Of a DNA stretch of 64,000 bases, positions 34,122-46,593 are shown piece by piece; position 1 is the first letter of the stretch, and the number at the start of each line of letters is the position of its first letter. The notes beneath the pieces were generated by a model. That model ran no database searches, was not told the origin of the DNA, and worked only from the letters and a program-made list of their open reading frames with translations. This stretch comes from Promerops cafer (Eukaryota; Chordata; Aves; Passeriformes; Nectariniidae), in the NCBI GenBank assembly GCA_013398275.1, contig VZSE01003113.1:446204-510203 (forward strand), written 5' to 3'. Made by a program: the position numbers and the translations under genes.

Positions 34122-35532
34122 GATCCCAAGCATCTGTACCACAGGCAGAGATGTGCACCTGAGCTAGACACAAAATGTGCCCAAACCTCCCATCAGCTTA
34201 CCTCTGGATCATGAACCAACTTCTCCTTCCAACTCTTGAGCAGCTCACTCCACGCTTTCCTTGGCTGTAATTGTCGTAACATCAATTGCACTGATGTTTT
34301 CCAGCTACAGGCTCTACCTCAGCCTTGCATGGGACCCCACAAGGAAAACAGGCATGAGAAATGCTCACAGGGCAGGGACAGGGAGGAAGCTCCAGCGGGC
34401 AGAGCCCAGGTCTCAGTTTGCAGATACTGGTATGTCAGAGACCAGACCACTGCACCACAATGCTGCAGCCTGCCAGAGGGGACTTCTCTTGAGGTCCCTG
34501 TGGCACCTGGATGGGGGATTTTGTGTGTACAAAGAAAGTTTCTGTGCTGCAGATGGGTATATTTTTCATTTTCATTTAGCTGGTTCAATAGGAAACAGCA
34601 GGAGGAAGAGAGGCCAGCAGAGTTTGCTCTGCAGGTTGACCTGAAAAGAGTCCATTTTTCCAGAGAAACTAAAACCACAAAACTGGAAGGAGGAAAAGCA
34701 AAAGCAATTTTGAATTAAGGAAAGCTTTTGACCCTAATGCATGGTTTGGTTTTTCTAGCTTGTCTCTTAGGTCAGCCTGTGCTCAATTTACAAAGAAACG
34801 GCACTTTAAAAACAAACATAAAGGAAATTTATAGTTTTATTTCTGAAATTTCAAGGCAAGACATTTCAGCATTCCACGTAACTCCTGTTTCTTTGCGATG
34901 TGGACAAAAGTACTAACAGAGGGATGAGTTTAGTGTTTGTTTCCTTTGTTGTCCTAGACATGTCAACAAGCTGAACACAAATTCACCACCAGTTCCTTCA
35001 AGTTCACGTTAGTTTGCAAAAAAAACCCAATATTTCAGTCTGAAACCTTTGCCAGAGTTAGACTCTGACACAGCATCCAGCATTTGGAAGTCAAACACCT
35101 GCTTATTGATGAAGTTTTTTATTTTCCCCCTGTGCCTGGAGGCTGCTCAGACCTGCTCCCTGCCTGATGTGTCCTGCTGCAGTACAGACCACGAACATGC
35201 TGCCTCCAAAACAAAGGCAGCTCCACAGTTTCCTCTCTCTCTTCATTATGGTTCCAAGCTGGAATGGCTCTTTCCAAGCGTAAACAGCAACAAGTCATTC
35301 CTGGCCTGTGAGAGGAGCACTCCCTTTCAGCAGCCTCATGCAATGCTGGATATTTCTGCACTGTGAACACACTGGCCGAGGTCTGGAAGCTGCAGTGCTC
35401 ACCTGTCTCCCATTAAAGCCTGCAGAATAAAACACAGCCTGAGCTGGACCTATTTAGGGATTCAGTTTTGCACTTCAGTCAGCATTTGTATGGATGGAGC
35501 AACAAACAAAAGGGAATGTGATGCGCAGTGAA
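34122..35532. other. Noncoding, nothing recognised
   Basis: Frames of 119-160 codons at 34236-34718 overlap on both strands, which signals low stop density rather than a gene. No repeat was recognised. Confidence 0.4.
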
Positions 35533-35560
35533 CAAAATTGTACAATGAAGTACAATTTTG
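35533..35560. repeat. Perfect hairpin, 11-bp arms
   Basis: CAAAATTGTAC (35533-35543) and GTACAATTTTG (35550-35560) are exact reverse complements around the loop AATGAA. There is no U-run after it and no RNA family was recognised, so it is listed only as structure. Confidence 0.9.
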
Positions 35561-37194
35561 CAGCATCAAGAACTCCTACACTGGCCACTCCTTCTGAGAT
35601 AATGGGATGAAGAATTCGTAATGGATGTTGTTGATGGGAAATTATATGTTAAAGGAACTTGAGTAGCTGCTCATCTATTTTGCATGTTTTCTCCCTTTTT
35701 TATACAGTGAACTGAAAACTGGAAGTAAAAAGTTTCTATTTCTTTTGAATTGGGGAACTGCTTCTAGAAGTGATATTGCCAATCCACACCGTTAAAAGAT
35801 CTTCCATCAGAATTCACACAAAACTTCATGTTTGATCTAGAAAACATAAGCTTTTGGGCAAAGGAGCCCATTGGGAATGGTAACAGACCACATTTTCACA
35901 CTTCTGCTCTACAGTTTTGACATCTGATACTTCTGTTGTAAAAGAAAGCAAATGTTTTCTTTAGTCAAAGTACTCCATGAACTGAGGCCCTGAACCAGCT
36001 TCTCACCATATCAAGCACAATAAGACACGAAAGTGTGATAGTTGTCAAAACTAAAAACGAAAAAAAAAACAGGGGAAAAAAGTGAATTTAAGTTCATGCA
36101 TCTGAATTATTTTCTTTCTAGATTGCAGTGCTTGCTTCTGTTCTGTTCTATTTCTAAAATTACACCAATATGACCATCAGTGAACATAAACCACCAAATG
36201 ACGTGACAAGCTAAAACTGAACAAATTTACAGTTAATTGCAGGTTAATCCAGGCAGTTCCACCAAAGAGCTTCCCCTTAAATGAAGTGTGTGCACATCTG
36301 TTACAAGCCCAGGGGAAAAAGGCTGAGTTCCAGGCCCTGTTGACTGGTGCTGGAGGACTCTGGCAGCCATTGACCCTATGTGGGCATTGCTTCCCCTTTC
36401 CAAACCCAGCAAATCTTACCCCTACCATGAGGAAGTTGCTCCCAACCCATCAAGAAGGATCTTCCAATTAATGGCATTTGGACTCTGACCCTCATTTGGG
36501 GTTATGTGGGAGACAGCTTGCTGCACACAGCCCCAGGCACCCACAGGGAGATGGCAGGTCCAGGGTACATGGAGTGGGGTTTACCCCCCAGCCTGGCCCC
36601 AGGTGTGCTGAGGAAGGGCAGGGACATGCTGCTGTGGGCTGAGCCCCACAGCCAGGCCCTGCAGGCTTTGCCATGGCTCTGGCATGATGAACAACTTCAA
36701 ATCGATCTCCTTCTGGAATGAATACTTGTGGAGGAAGGTTTAAGTTTCACAGCTTAGCCCTGCTTCAACAATCAGCTTCATTTCACAAGGCAGAAACTTC
36801 TGAAGTTGTGCTCTTAGTGTGTGAGTATTGGACAAACCCCTAAATTATATCATAAACTACCTGTAATGGTGCAGGCTCTGCTCACCCTGCAGTGCTGGGT
36901 CACAGGGAACTGCAGGACTCTGCAAAGGGGCAAAGGATTAAATGGCTCCAAGACAGACCTGCCACTGGCCATGGACCCATGAGGGACAACAGGTAGCACC
37001 TCTGGGATAACATTATTTGAGAAGGGGAAAAACTGCCTGGAACAACAGATGAGAGAGGAGTGAGAAAGTATGTGACAACTGTGCAGATGCCAAGGGCAGT
37101 GAAGAAGGAGGGGAGGAGGGGCTGCAGGCACTGGAGCAGATTCTCCTGAAGCCTGTGGTGCAGACCATGGTGAGGCAGCTGTGTCCCTACAGCT
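35561..37194. other. Noncoding, nothing recognised
   Basis: The stretch contains an A-rich tract at about 36057-36081. Overlapping frames of up to 142 codons at 36850-37278 on the minus strand cross the short duplication that follows and have no recognisable product. Confidence 0.4.
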
Positions 37195-37239
37195 CCACAC
37201 TGGGGTCCAGCTGGAGAACCCCACACTGGGGTCCAGCTG
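37195..37239. repeat. Two-copy direct repeat, 26-bp period
   Basis: CCACACTGGGGTCCAGCTG occurs exactly at 37195-37213 and again at 37221-37239, with seven intervening bases (GAGAACC). This is a recent local duplication. Confidence 0.95.
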
Positions 37240-38383
37240 CAAGATGTCAGGATAGAGTCCCTGGTTTAGCTGGTGCATTCAATGAGACAGAAGCAAATAA
37301 CAGAGGTCAGAGGCCCTTGTTCAGATGGTGTCAGGGCACATTGTGGAGAAAAAGGAGAAAATGTAGGCTGAGAGTGGAGGAACATAGGGTTTCAGAGGTC
37401 CTGAAAATGGAGGCTAATGAGGAAAACAGCAGAGCTCTCTCCTAAACTTAAGAAAAAGCTGGTATTCAGAGAAAGGTGTGATGGTTCTTGTTAGATAATA
37501 ACAGTGGTTTTCTTGTTTCTCTCTCACACCTGATTGCAGGAGCCCAGGGACCTCTGCCAGGCCCCAGTACCATGGACTGCAAAATGAGCCATTTTAATTG
37601 GAAGATGCCATCACACAGCCAATGGCTGGTGGTCATTTTGGTTTTTCACTCGATGCCATGAAAGCAAATTGCAAAACCAGCCACCTGGAAGGGAGTGGGT
37701 CTGGCCTGATGGCTGCTTCTCTGGGAAAAGGAGTAATTGCTGTTAATGAAAACAAGAGTGGGTCTGACAGAAATTGGAGTCCTATGCCATGGCTTCAGTG
37801 ACTCCTTGGTTATTTTCATGTGACAGCTCTTGACAATTTCAGCAAGGCAGGGTGTGCTCATATGGCAGGGAGGGGAAAAACTCTCTTTTTAGTGTACCCA
37901 GAACTGCAGCCTGCATCTTTAAGAAATCCTCTATTTGTGCCCCGTGCCTTCAGCTACTTACCTGCAATTACTTCTGTTACAGCTAGCCAGGTGGCTGTCT
38001 GGGATGCAGTGTGAAAGCCTGTCTGAAGGAAATGCTGAGCCAGAGATATTTCTGAATAAAACGTCAGAAAGTGTGGCACCACCCCAGTGCTTACCCCTCG
38101 CACTCTCTGCAGAGCAGTGCTCAAGCTTTATGTTTGTTTTCCACAAGAAAAGTTACATGATATTACAAGACTTGAGGTAAGATGCACCAACCTGCTCACA
38201 GGCGTTCTCCAAGCCTTCATCTCACCTAGCAGCCCCAAGGAATTTGCTCAAAAATTATGAAATGTGCATGGAAGTTCTAAAACTGTACTGAGCCCCGAAG
38301 CCCTTTGCACTGTCCAGGGTGATGTGGGGCTGTCTCTACCTCATTACAGTCATATCAGCCCTGACAACATTTCCTCTTAGAGA
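37240..38383. other. Noncoding, nothing recognised
   Basis: A consensus-like minus-strand splice donor (CAG|GTAAGTA) at about 37972-37965 is present, but the minus frame to its right (62 codons, 38146-37958) is not recognisable, and no exon is called. Confidence 0.35.
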
Positions 38384-38540
38384 CAATCATAGAACCATAG
38401 ATTGGTTTGGGTTGGAAGGGGCCTTAAAATTCATCTAGTCCCAAACCCATTGCAATGGGGAGTGACACCCATCACTAGCCCAGGTTGCTCAGAGCCCCAT
38501 CCAGCCTGGTCCCAGAGCTCACCCTGGGAAACATCAAAAG
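38384..38540 (-). repeat. CR1 LINE 3' fragment
   Basis: The plus strand begins CAATCATAGAACCATAGATT, followed by GGTTTGGGTTGGAAGGGGCC and TTAAAATTCATCTAGTCCCA, then AGGTTGCTCAGAGCCCCATCCAGCCTGG. This is the reverse complement of the CR1 3' region, so the element points left. Divergence is modest. The right boundary fades after about 38530. Confidence 0.9.
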
Positions 38541-41500
38541 GCCACAAATTATCTGCACAATCTGCTTTGAGCTGCTTTTGGGTTTTTTTCTTGTTCTATC
38601 TCAAGACAGCTAAGCCAAAGCTAAATCTGGTCCTTCCCAAACAAGTGAGAGGCCTGAATAATGTACTTTGTTTCAGACATGAGGATTTGATCCCCAGATG
38701 TATCCCAGACTCCCTTCATCGCTTTTGGCAAATCACCTTTGATGGATTTTCATACACTCGGCACTACAGCCAAGTCGTTATAGTAACTACATGAGGCAAG
38801 ATCCCCAAAAGATCTCATTTCCCCTTGTCCAGAGTTCTTTGGATAAATTAGCCCATTATTTTACTTACTAATGGAAGCTCAGCCCTTCTGAAAACCTGCC
38901 TGCACTTGGCAGCCCCAAGTTCTTAGGAAATTTTATCCCCACACCTCTCTGTCTCCATTCCCATCCATATACTGAAATAAACCATCTTTCCCTGCAGCCC
39001 TTTGTCTGGCTTTTCTGTTCCAACCACGAAGGCAGGTGGTGAGACATCCCTCATGTAAGGTGTCCTAACCCATCTTCCATGGCAGGGCACAAACCTCTGG
39101 CACACAACTGCCTGCCCCTGTTACACAAACACACACTGTTAGCAACAGGAATTGAACTTAGAAAAGTAAATTGCCCAGAGGAAGGACACTGGAAAGGGAA
39201 ATAAAACATCATGTTAGATTCCTCTTTGATGCACGTTAATCAGTTTTCTCTTGTAAGATCCTGAGTGTTTGGGACCTATTTCTGCTGTGTACGCTTGGAG
39301 GATTAGAAGGCACACTTTTGCAAAAGGCAGTGTAAATCTTCTTCAGGTTTTTAATAATGAAGCTGAATAAGAATGAGCATGCTTTCTCTAGGGTAAGCAT
39401 CAGAAGGAGCAAAACACCAGGAGTTCCCAAGAAGTAGAGAGAAACTGCACTTAAGGTCAGAGCAAACTGAACTTTCCTCAGTTTTATGGCCATAGCAATT
39501 CTTTCTTTTTTTCTAAAACTCATGTTTAGCATAGGATTTCTCAGGTGCTGGAACTGCTCCTTTGAGCTGTGGAAACTTCCTTACAGCCTAAGGTGCAAAG
39601 GTCACTGTATTCAAATTATGCACTGCCCCTAATAGACCAAAACTCATTCCTTCCTGTTTGCATTCTAGAAAGTCAAGCCTCACACTGTGGATGTGCATTG
39701 ACTGGCCACGCACAAGTGTTTAGAGGCAAAGGAGAAAAATAAGGCAAAGAACTTTCTGGCAAAGTTCTGATAATCAGACTCAGATGTGCACTAAGACCTA
39801 AAAGCTCATAGTAACCATTCCCAACAAAAATTATAAGAAAGCAAGGTAAAATTAAGGAGAATAATGCAGTGGCTGGCAGATGAGTTCCCAGCTCCATCCT
39901 TCGGAGACACAACTTGCAGGCCTGACAGGATGGTATTTTTGAAATCTTGAGTGCATTGTAGAAAGTTGTAAGTGCCAGTAGCTTCTTCTAATTCCAGGGC
40001 ATTTGGCACTTTATGGGCCAAACCCTCCTCTGAGGCTGTGCTGTGGGTGTACTGGCACTGCCTGCCAGGGAGCTCATCACAAGGCAGCTGCTGATGGAAT
40101 CGGGGTCAGCCCTGTGTCACGATCTGCTCTGCTTTCACCTGCCTGCAGCTAGTCAGAAAACTCACAGAAGGCCACCAGTCTTAATCTGGGCACTCATACT
40201 TCGTACTGGTCTGTTCAGTATGAAGAAAGCATCCCAAAAAGATTGACATCTGCATCCATGTTCCATGGATGTTCCAAGCACTCCTGTGCTTGCCCCCTCG
40301 CTGCAATCCCAGTCTTCAGTGCCAAATCACCATGCCAGACACAGTCAGGGAGGACCCCTGCACAAGGACAGTGATGCAGTGACATTTCCTACCACACAGA
40401 AGTGTCTATGAAGACAGACGTGTGAACATTTACCTGAGCAAAACCAAGGTGCAAATTTCTTAGTTTCATGTGCTACCCCTTTCTGAGTTTGAAGCTGGGT
40501 TTTTTAAACTGTAAGTAACAATCTGTAAGGATTTCATTCCTTACCATCCCCTTTGCAGGGCATTTCAGTTCTATAAAAAAGCCCTGTCAGGCTGTTCTGG
40601 GCTGTATGCAGGGAGTAGCCTGGATAAAAAGTCTTTTGCTTTTAGCAAATCTCTTCAAATCAATTTAAGACGGGAGCAGTTTGAAGCTCTTACCCTCTGA
40701 GAACTACTTGGCAGCTCAAATGAGATGAATTAGGCCAGGCTCCAGAAGATGTGACGTTGTCACAGCAGGGTCAGCTGCAGCCTTAGCCAGCATCCTGGTC
40801 CCTGTTTGCAGATGGGGTGAAAAAAACCACTACACCCTGTCCTCAACCACAAGAGGAGATGAGTGAGATATTACAGGCACTTTCTTCTTGGAGCACCACT
40901 GGTTCTCTGGGCCCAAAGCCAGGCTGCTGTTCCCCACTGCTGCTTGGTGTTTCCCCTGCCCAGATGTGAGTGAGCCCTAGCCCAAGGATGTCCAAGGAGA
41001 GGAAGGCAAGGTAGTGTGCTGCCAAGATTCAGGCCCACACAACATTTTCCATTATTGTTCAGATTTGTCTCCTTAGTCTCATTGTATTTTTTCTTTTCCA
41101 TTTTGTTTGTCTTCCTTTGAAGGAGATATGGTTGAATTTGTTATGAATTCTCAGAAGCAAAGCAGTTAACCATTGACGATTCCCATGCATCTGTGTGTGC
41201 TGGTATTCCAGAATGACCTATAAATGGGGATTTTTAAAAGATTCGTATTTGAGGCAGACCAGACAAACACACTTCCACTATGGGAAAACTTAAAAAAGCT
41301 TAGGAAAGCTCTGTTGTGTGGAAGCAGAGGTGCCTGCCTGGTTTGCCTGCAGAAGTCAAGCTTCCCTAGGAAGGTTACTTGGAGGAAAGTGGGGAGGGGA
41401 TTCTTAGGCAAAACCAGATCCTGTTTTCAGCCCTGCAGGTGTGTGGGCTGCTGTGGAGCTCTAGGGCCCCCCTCTGTGCAGAGGGGCTTTGCAGCAAGAA

Positions 41501-42189
41501 CCCCCATGACAAGGTTTTAACTCCCCTGGCTGCTGCAATCTGTCAAAATCAACATATTCCTGAAGAACATTCCCATTCTGGCCAATTGGTATCTTCAAAT
41601 GGAAGAAAACATTCAGCTGGGAAATATCCAACCGGATCTTGGCCCCACCACGCGCTGCACTGACACACTGTTTATGCACTGCAGGCTGGCATAGCTTTCA
41701 CAAGTGAATTAATCTAAGAGGAGCCTCCACTGTGAACCAGAACCAGCTCTGGAATATTAAGATAGCAAAACTGTGCATTTTTTAGCCAACACAGGCAGTG
41801 CCATAAATGTGACCATAGCCAGTCCACACCAGCTCTTGTGGTGATGATGTCCCCAAGTCCCATGGAAACAAAGCTGCCTGAAAGCAAACCTGCTCCTTCT
41901 CCTCCCATTTAGACCCAACTGACGAGCAGAATGGCAGAGAAGAAATTGCATGAATTAGACAGTCATAGTCCCAATTTACATTTTACTGCCCCTTCATGCC
42001 TCTTAAGGAAAAGAAACATAGTGTTGCTTGCATCAATCTGAAGATAAAATAATTTCTGAACTTAGGAAACTGAAGATCAGAGCTCCTCTACAGTTTCATT
42101 TCCTAAGAATCCACAGATATGAGATTAATCATAGCACTGCTTTACAATATGTCACCCAAACTTGAGTTTCAGGCTTTTTAACTGAAATA
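38541..42189. other. Noncoding, nothing recognised
   Basis: No exon was recognised. A diverged stretch at about 38690-38760 (GGATTTGATCCCCAG...TTTTGGCAAATCACC) faintly recalls a SINE head but is too weak to call. A palindrome TGTGAC-GTT-GTCACA lies at 40750-40764, and an 8-bp-arm inverted repeat CATCCATG-TTC-CATGGATG at 40253-40271. Confidence 0.4.
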
Positions 42190-42300
42190 CTTCATTAGCT
42201 CCATTTTACAGTTAAAGGAACAGAAACCTGGGAGGTTTTGAATTGCTGTCTTTAAGACACAGTATGTCATTGTCAGACTGATGACTCAAAGAGCAACTCT
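42190..42300 (-). repeat. MIR-like SINE relic
   Basis: CATTAGCTCCATTTTACAGTTAAAGGAACAGAAACCTGGGAGGTT corresponds to the MIR reverse-complement segment 'ccccattttacagatgaggaaactgaggcacagagaggtt'. It is followed by a weaker GACACAGTATGTCATTGTCAGACTGATGACTC that fits the next portion. The copy is old and truncated; the call was made by eye. Confidence 0.6.
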
Positions 42301-44621
42301 TGACCTGTGCCTGATTCATCTGGCTCTGCTACCTCAGAAGTTCTCAGCAGAATGATGAGGGTGATATGGCTGGTCCTGGTGGTCTTACCAATACCTGCTC
42401 AAAACCACTGGCAAATCCAAATTCATAGAATTTAGCATCAAACTACAGAGAACCCCTGCCACAGCCAGGATCCAAGCACTGTCCTTTCAGTAACCCTGCT
42501 CTTTTCATAGCTTCTCTTCTCCATCTGCTGCACTCTTGTGCTGTCACAGTGTGTTGTCCTCCTCCTTCACTGCTCTCCCACCACCGGTCCCTTGAGGCTC
42601 TGATAAAACTTGGGAGGGGCTGCTAAATGTTCAGGAGGCTAACTGGATCAAAATGTGAATCTTAAAAATGAAGGATAATCCTCCCCCTGCAAAAATGTGC
42701 CTCCCATCTATCCAAGTGACAGCACCCTGATGCTCGGGGGGGTTCTGTGTTTGCCCCTCATGTAACAGGCTCTGGCTTTCCTTTAATACTCCAGCTCCTG
42801 GAATAATCTGATTATGTGAAAATGCGCAATGTGAAAGTTTATTTAAGGAAAATATTAGTAGCAGTCTTGTTTGAGGAGAAAAGCTCAGACATATGAAACT
42901 AAGGGGATCAAATGCAGGAGGCAAATTAAAGAGCTGTTGGATGATTTTTCTCAGCTCCTCCCTCAGCTTGCCGTTGCTTGTGAGGTGCTCTCTCACTTGT
43001 GAGACCTTCGTCTGCCTGTTAGGAAGCTCTCTAAACCACAGGCCGTGTGCACTTCTGTGAAGTACAATTAACACCATACATCAATCACAAGTCAGCATCA
43101 GGCTAGACTGGCACACTGCTGCAGGCCTGGCTGTGCTGGGAGGGGCAGGACAGGCTGAGCTGAGGGGGGAGGCTGCAGCAGGAGTGAAGGTGTGCAGCAA
43201 GAGCAGCGCCATGCACTTGGCAGGAGCCCACTTGGTGAGGGCAGTGGACATAGTGCAGGTGTGTGAGGAAGCACAAGTTACCCAGGAGGGACAGCGAGGT
43301 TACACTCACCCAAGTGCCCTGTGGAGGTGTCTCCTGAAAGTCAGTCCTGCCTTAGACAAAGCCAAAGTCCCACCCTCTCACCAGGAGCATGTATGCTGGA
43401 TCCTCTTTTATCCCATTTCAGTCAGACAAAACCAAATTTTTTGTTCAAATCTTTCATTTCTCCTGAGCATTTTCTTCTGCATGCTCAGCTGTTGGTCACT
43501 GTAGAGAAGAGCTGGCAGTAGATGTGGTGTAAGCAGATGTTGCCATTAACGTGCTGTCCATCTTTGGAGCAGTGTGGTGCTCATGGTGCACTGGTGGCAT
43601 GGGGTGTTTCTCATCAGGCTCACTGCTGGGTATCTGTGTTGAGTGGTGCCTGCTGGGCTCCCAGCCTCCTGGTGTGAAGGCAAGGCCACCCCGTGAGCTG
43701 CTGGCCATGCTGGGGAGCCTGTGCTGCAGGCAGGAAGGGGCTCAGGAAGGTGCATGAAGGGCTCACACCATCAGTTCCCACTCAGGCTGCACTGGAGAGG
43801 GGATTTTGCTGCATCACTCTCAGCTTCTACAGCTTCAGCATCCCCAGCAAGACTGGTCTCACCAGACAGCAAGAAGTATCTCACTGCAGAGAAGATGAAA
43901 ACACTTAATGATTTCCTTGAACAGATGATTCTTTTCTGCATGAGGTTTCCTTGTCTGAAGCTCAGCCATCTGCTCTGGTCCTGCAGGGGCAAGATTAGCT
44001 GACCCTCAGGGCATGCTGCAAGGCAATTTGCTTCCAGGGCTTTTCCTGAGGCCGTAGGGAGGGCCAAAGCAGCTGCAATCTGCAGCATGCCCAGCTAGGG
44101 GAATGCAGCACTAATAAACAACACTAATTAGTTGCTGTGGTAGTGCTTGAAGTGTGGTAGTGCTATGGATGGAGACAGCTGCTCTCGTGCACTGGGATGC
44201 AGCACCTTCACTGTGCCTCTTCCTGGCCAAGCAGCTCAAATCAGCCATGGCATCATGGCCCTGAGACCTCCCACTGCTCACAGAGCTCCCTGGAGGGAGG
44301 AAGGGCTGGGGAAACATCCTGAGAAGCAGAACTGGGAAGTGAGATGTCCTTTTTCAACCCCCACTCATTAGTGGTGTTCATTACCCCAACTTCTGAGCAC
44401 TTCCCAAACGTGTCCTGAACATTCAGCGGGTGAGGAGCTGATGAGAGCAGACACCTGGTTCAAGGCCATGGTGAGGGCTGTGCCTGTACCCCTGGCCGAG
44501 CTGGGCTACCCCAGCAAGAGCAGCAAAGCTCTTCTTACTCTCTCCTGTATACTTGGAGCATTATCCCTGTAAATTCTTCCACTCGCCCATCTCCTAGAGA
44601 AGTCCATTAGCAGTGATATTT
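42301..44621. other. Noncoding, nothing recognised
   Basis: Several overlapping frames of 70-148 codons occur on both strands, none recognised. Local GC content is raised around 43100-43760 without CpG enrichment. Confidence 0.4.
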
Positions 44622-44658
44622 AAAAAAAAAAAAAAAAAAANAAAAAAAAAAAAAAAAA
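44622..44658. repeat. A homopolymer with one unresolved base
   Basis: The run holds 36 A residues with N at 44641. Its true length is uncertain, since such runs are collapsed or ambiguous in most assemblies. No AATAAA signal or recognisable retroposed body lies immediately before it, so I cannot assign it to a retroposon tail. Confidence 0.9.
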
Positions 44659-45899
44659 GCCCCAGAAACTGGACCCAAGAAGTTTAGCCAGTTTAGATGC
44701 AGGTGTGGCCATGCTGATCAGCAGGAGGAGGAGGGCCAAAAACCAAGTGGTCCCACTGGTCACGTGTGATGAACAAAAAGGTGTTAGGTACTGCAGGAGC
44801 ATCCCGTCCTGTGGATCCCCAGCCCCTTGGGGAGTGTGTCCTGGCTGGTGTCTGCTGCTGCAGCTGTACTGCAGGGTGGCTGTTTGTTTTGATGGTTATC
44901 GTCCTGCATTGATGAACAGAAGTGTTTCCTTCAATATTTTATTTTTTTACTTTACAGAATAACATTCATAGTTTTGAAAAATATAATTCCTCTTATAAAA
45001 GTCAGCTTTTTTAACTACCCATGTATTTCAACATAGTATTGGAAAATATCAATATAATGAAAATATTGTGTTTGAAAGCTTATAACCACCACAACTTTGG
45101 TGAAAGAACAGCAGCTAGGTATTTTTGGCCTGGCAGTTGCATTCATGGGAGTGCCTTGCAATTCTGTATCTCAGATTTGCAGTGTGACAGTACCTTTACA
45201 GCAAGGTACTCCTGTCAGAATGGGGAAGGGACTTATCTCCAACGAACATAGTTTCTACTTGTTCATACTGGAGGACTGACAGCAAAGCAAAGCAAAAAAT
45301 ATTTTCTTTCCCCTTTCTTTCTCCTTCTAATTTAAACAGGAGGAAGCCATCTTAAAATGACTTCAGTGTGAGACGGGAAATTGCTTAAATTACTACTGTG
45401 AGGAAAAAGAACAAAATAACAGAGAGAGGACACCAGGGAAAAATGGTGCAGAAAGCAAGCAACATTTTCTTTTTGCTGTTGGTGTAATAGGAAAATTACA
45501 CACATGTGTGCTGTTTGTAGGGCTTCTGGAGATAGCTCCCTCCAGCCAGGCTGGTAATCACATCCTGTGGAGAGGTGGTTTTGGAAGGAGGCCTGGTGCC
45601 ACAGAGGCAGGGTCACCTACTCCTCTGTGACACCTGAAAGGGGCTGCAGCAACCCCAGAAATGCAGGACATACTGAAAGGCTCTTTCTAGTGTGCTTTAT
45701 AGGACTCCTTCCCACTCTGAGGAGACTACCTCTGCAAGGTGACAGACACTCCCCTAAAAATAATGTGGGCTTAGGCATGGTTACTCAATAGCTGAAGGAT
45801 AGCAGTGGACTGCAGCTGCCCTTGGGGCTCCTCTGCAGAGATGCCACAGCTCTGCTGACATCCGAGCCCTCCTGGTAGGATGGGAGCCAGCAGTGGCAA
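44659..45899. other. Noncoding, nothing recognised
   Basis: No exon, RNA gene or repeat family was recognised. Confidence 0.4.
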
Positions 45900-46110
45900 C
45901 AGCTGATGGTGGTACCCTGGTTCCTCGCTGGTGCCCCTTGCCGGGCCGTGAGGAGGTCGGTTCAGCTGGCTGTCACCACGGCTAGCCCGTGCCAGGGAGA
46001 GGTGGGGGGCGCCTGGTCTCCATGTCAGGAAGCCAATCCTGCGGGACCAGGAGCCACGTCACCCTGGTGCGTGTCCTCGCCTGGGTGGACACCAGATGGT
46101 GCCAAAGGCT
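45900..46110. promoter_or_regulatory. Small CpG-enriched patch
   Basis: About 11-12 CpGs fall in some 200 bp of GC-rich DNA within CpG-poor surroundings. Two plus-strand frames cross it (45906-46346, 146 codons from an ATG; and 45989-46309, 106 codons), the second with clustered cysteines near its end. Neither is recognisable. It may be a weak promoter, an enhancer, or simply a GC-rich patch. Confidence 0.25.
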
Positions 46111-46560
46111 GGAGGGGTCGGAAGTGGTCAGATGCTGTCATGTGGAATGTGCTGCCAACCCCACGCCCTCCTGCCTCCCCTGCTTTCCTCACAAATGTGT
46201 CACCCTCAAAGGGCTTCCCTGCCTGTCCATATGCAGGAACCACAGAGAGCCATGCAATGGAATTCATGATTCAGCTGGGAACTGGGAGTTTTACCGGGAT
46301 AAGGACTGAAGTGACAAGGGGCTGTTTTGGCAACAGTGGTATTTAACAGCTGTCAAGTGTACTGACTGGGAGTAGGAAAAATTTATTTATGTTAAGCCAT
46401 TACAAAATTGAAAATGATTTAGCACTAATGCCTACATTTCGTTACACTCTCAGTGGAAGATGTAGGAAAAAATTCTGTGCTCTCAGCTTTCTGTTTAAAT
46501 GGGAAAGTTTCCCTAGGAAAAATCTCTGGCCTGCTTATACAGAAATTACTCCACTTTCTC
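46111..46560. other. Noncoding, nothing recognised
   Basis: No feature was recognised beyond the ends of the open frames noted for the adjacent CpG patch. Confidence 0.35.
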
Positions 46561-46593
46561 CCAGCTCTTCTCCAGCTCTCCTCCAGCTCTCCT
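46561..46593. repeat. Three-copy tandem repeat, 11-bp unit
   Basis: Three successive copies of CCAGCTCT(T/C)CT lie in a pyrimidine-rich stretch. It is a short polymorphism-prone microsatellite-like tract. Confidence 0.9.

Noticed and set aside
37958..38146. Minus-strand consensus donor CAG|GTAAGTA
   Set aside because: The associated 62-codon frame is not recognisable and no acceptor was found; isolated donor-like sites are frequent by chance.
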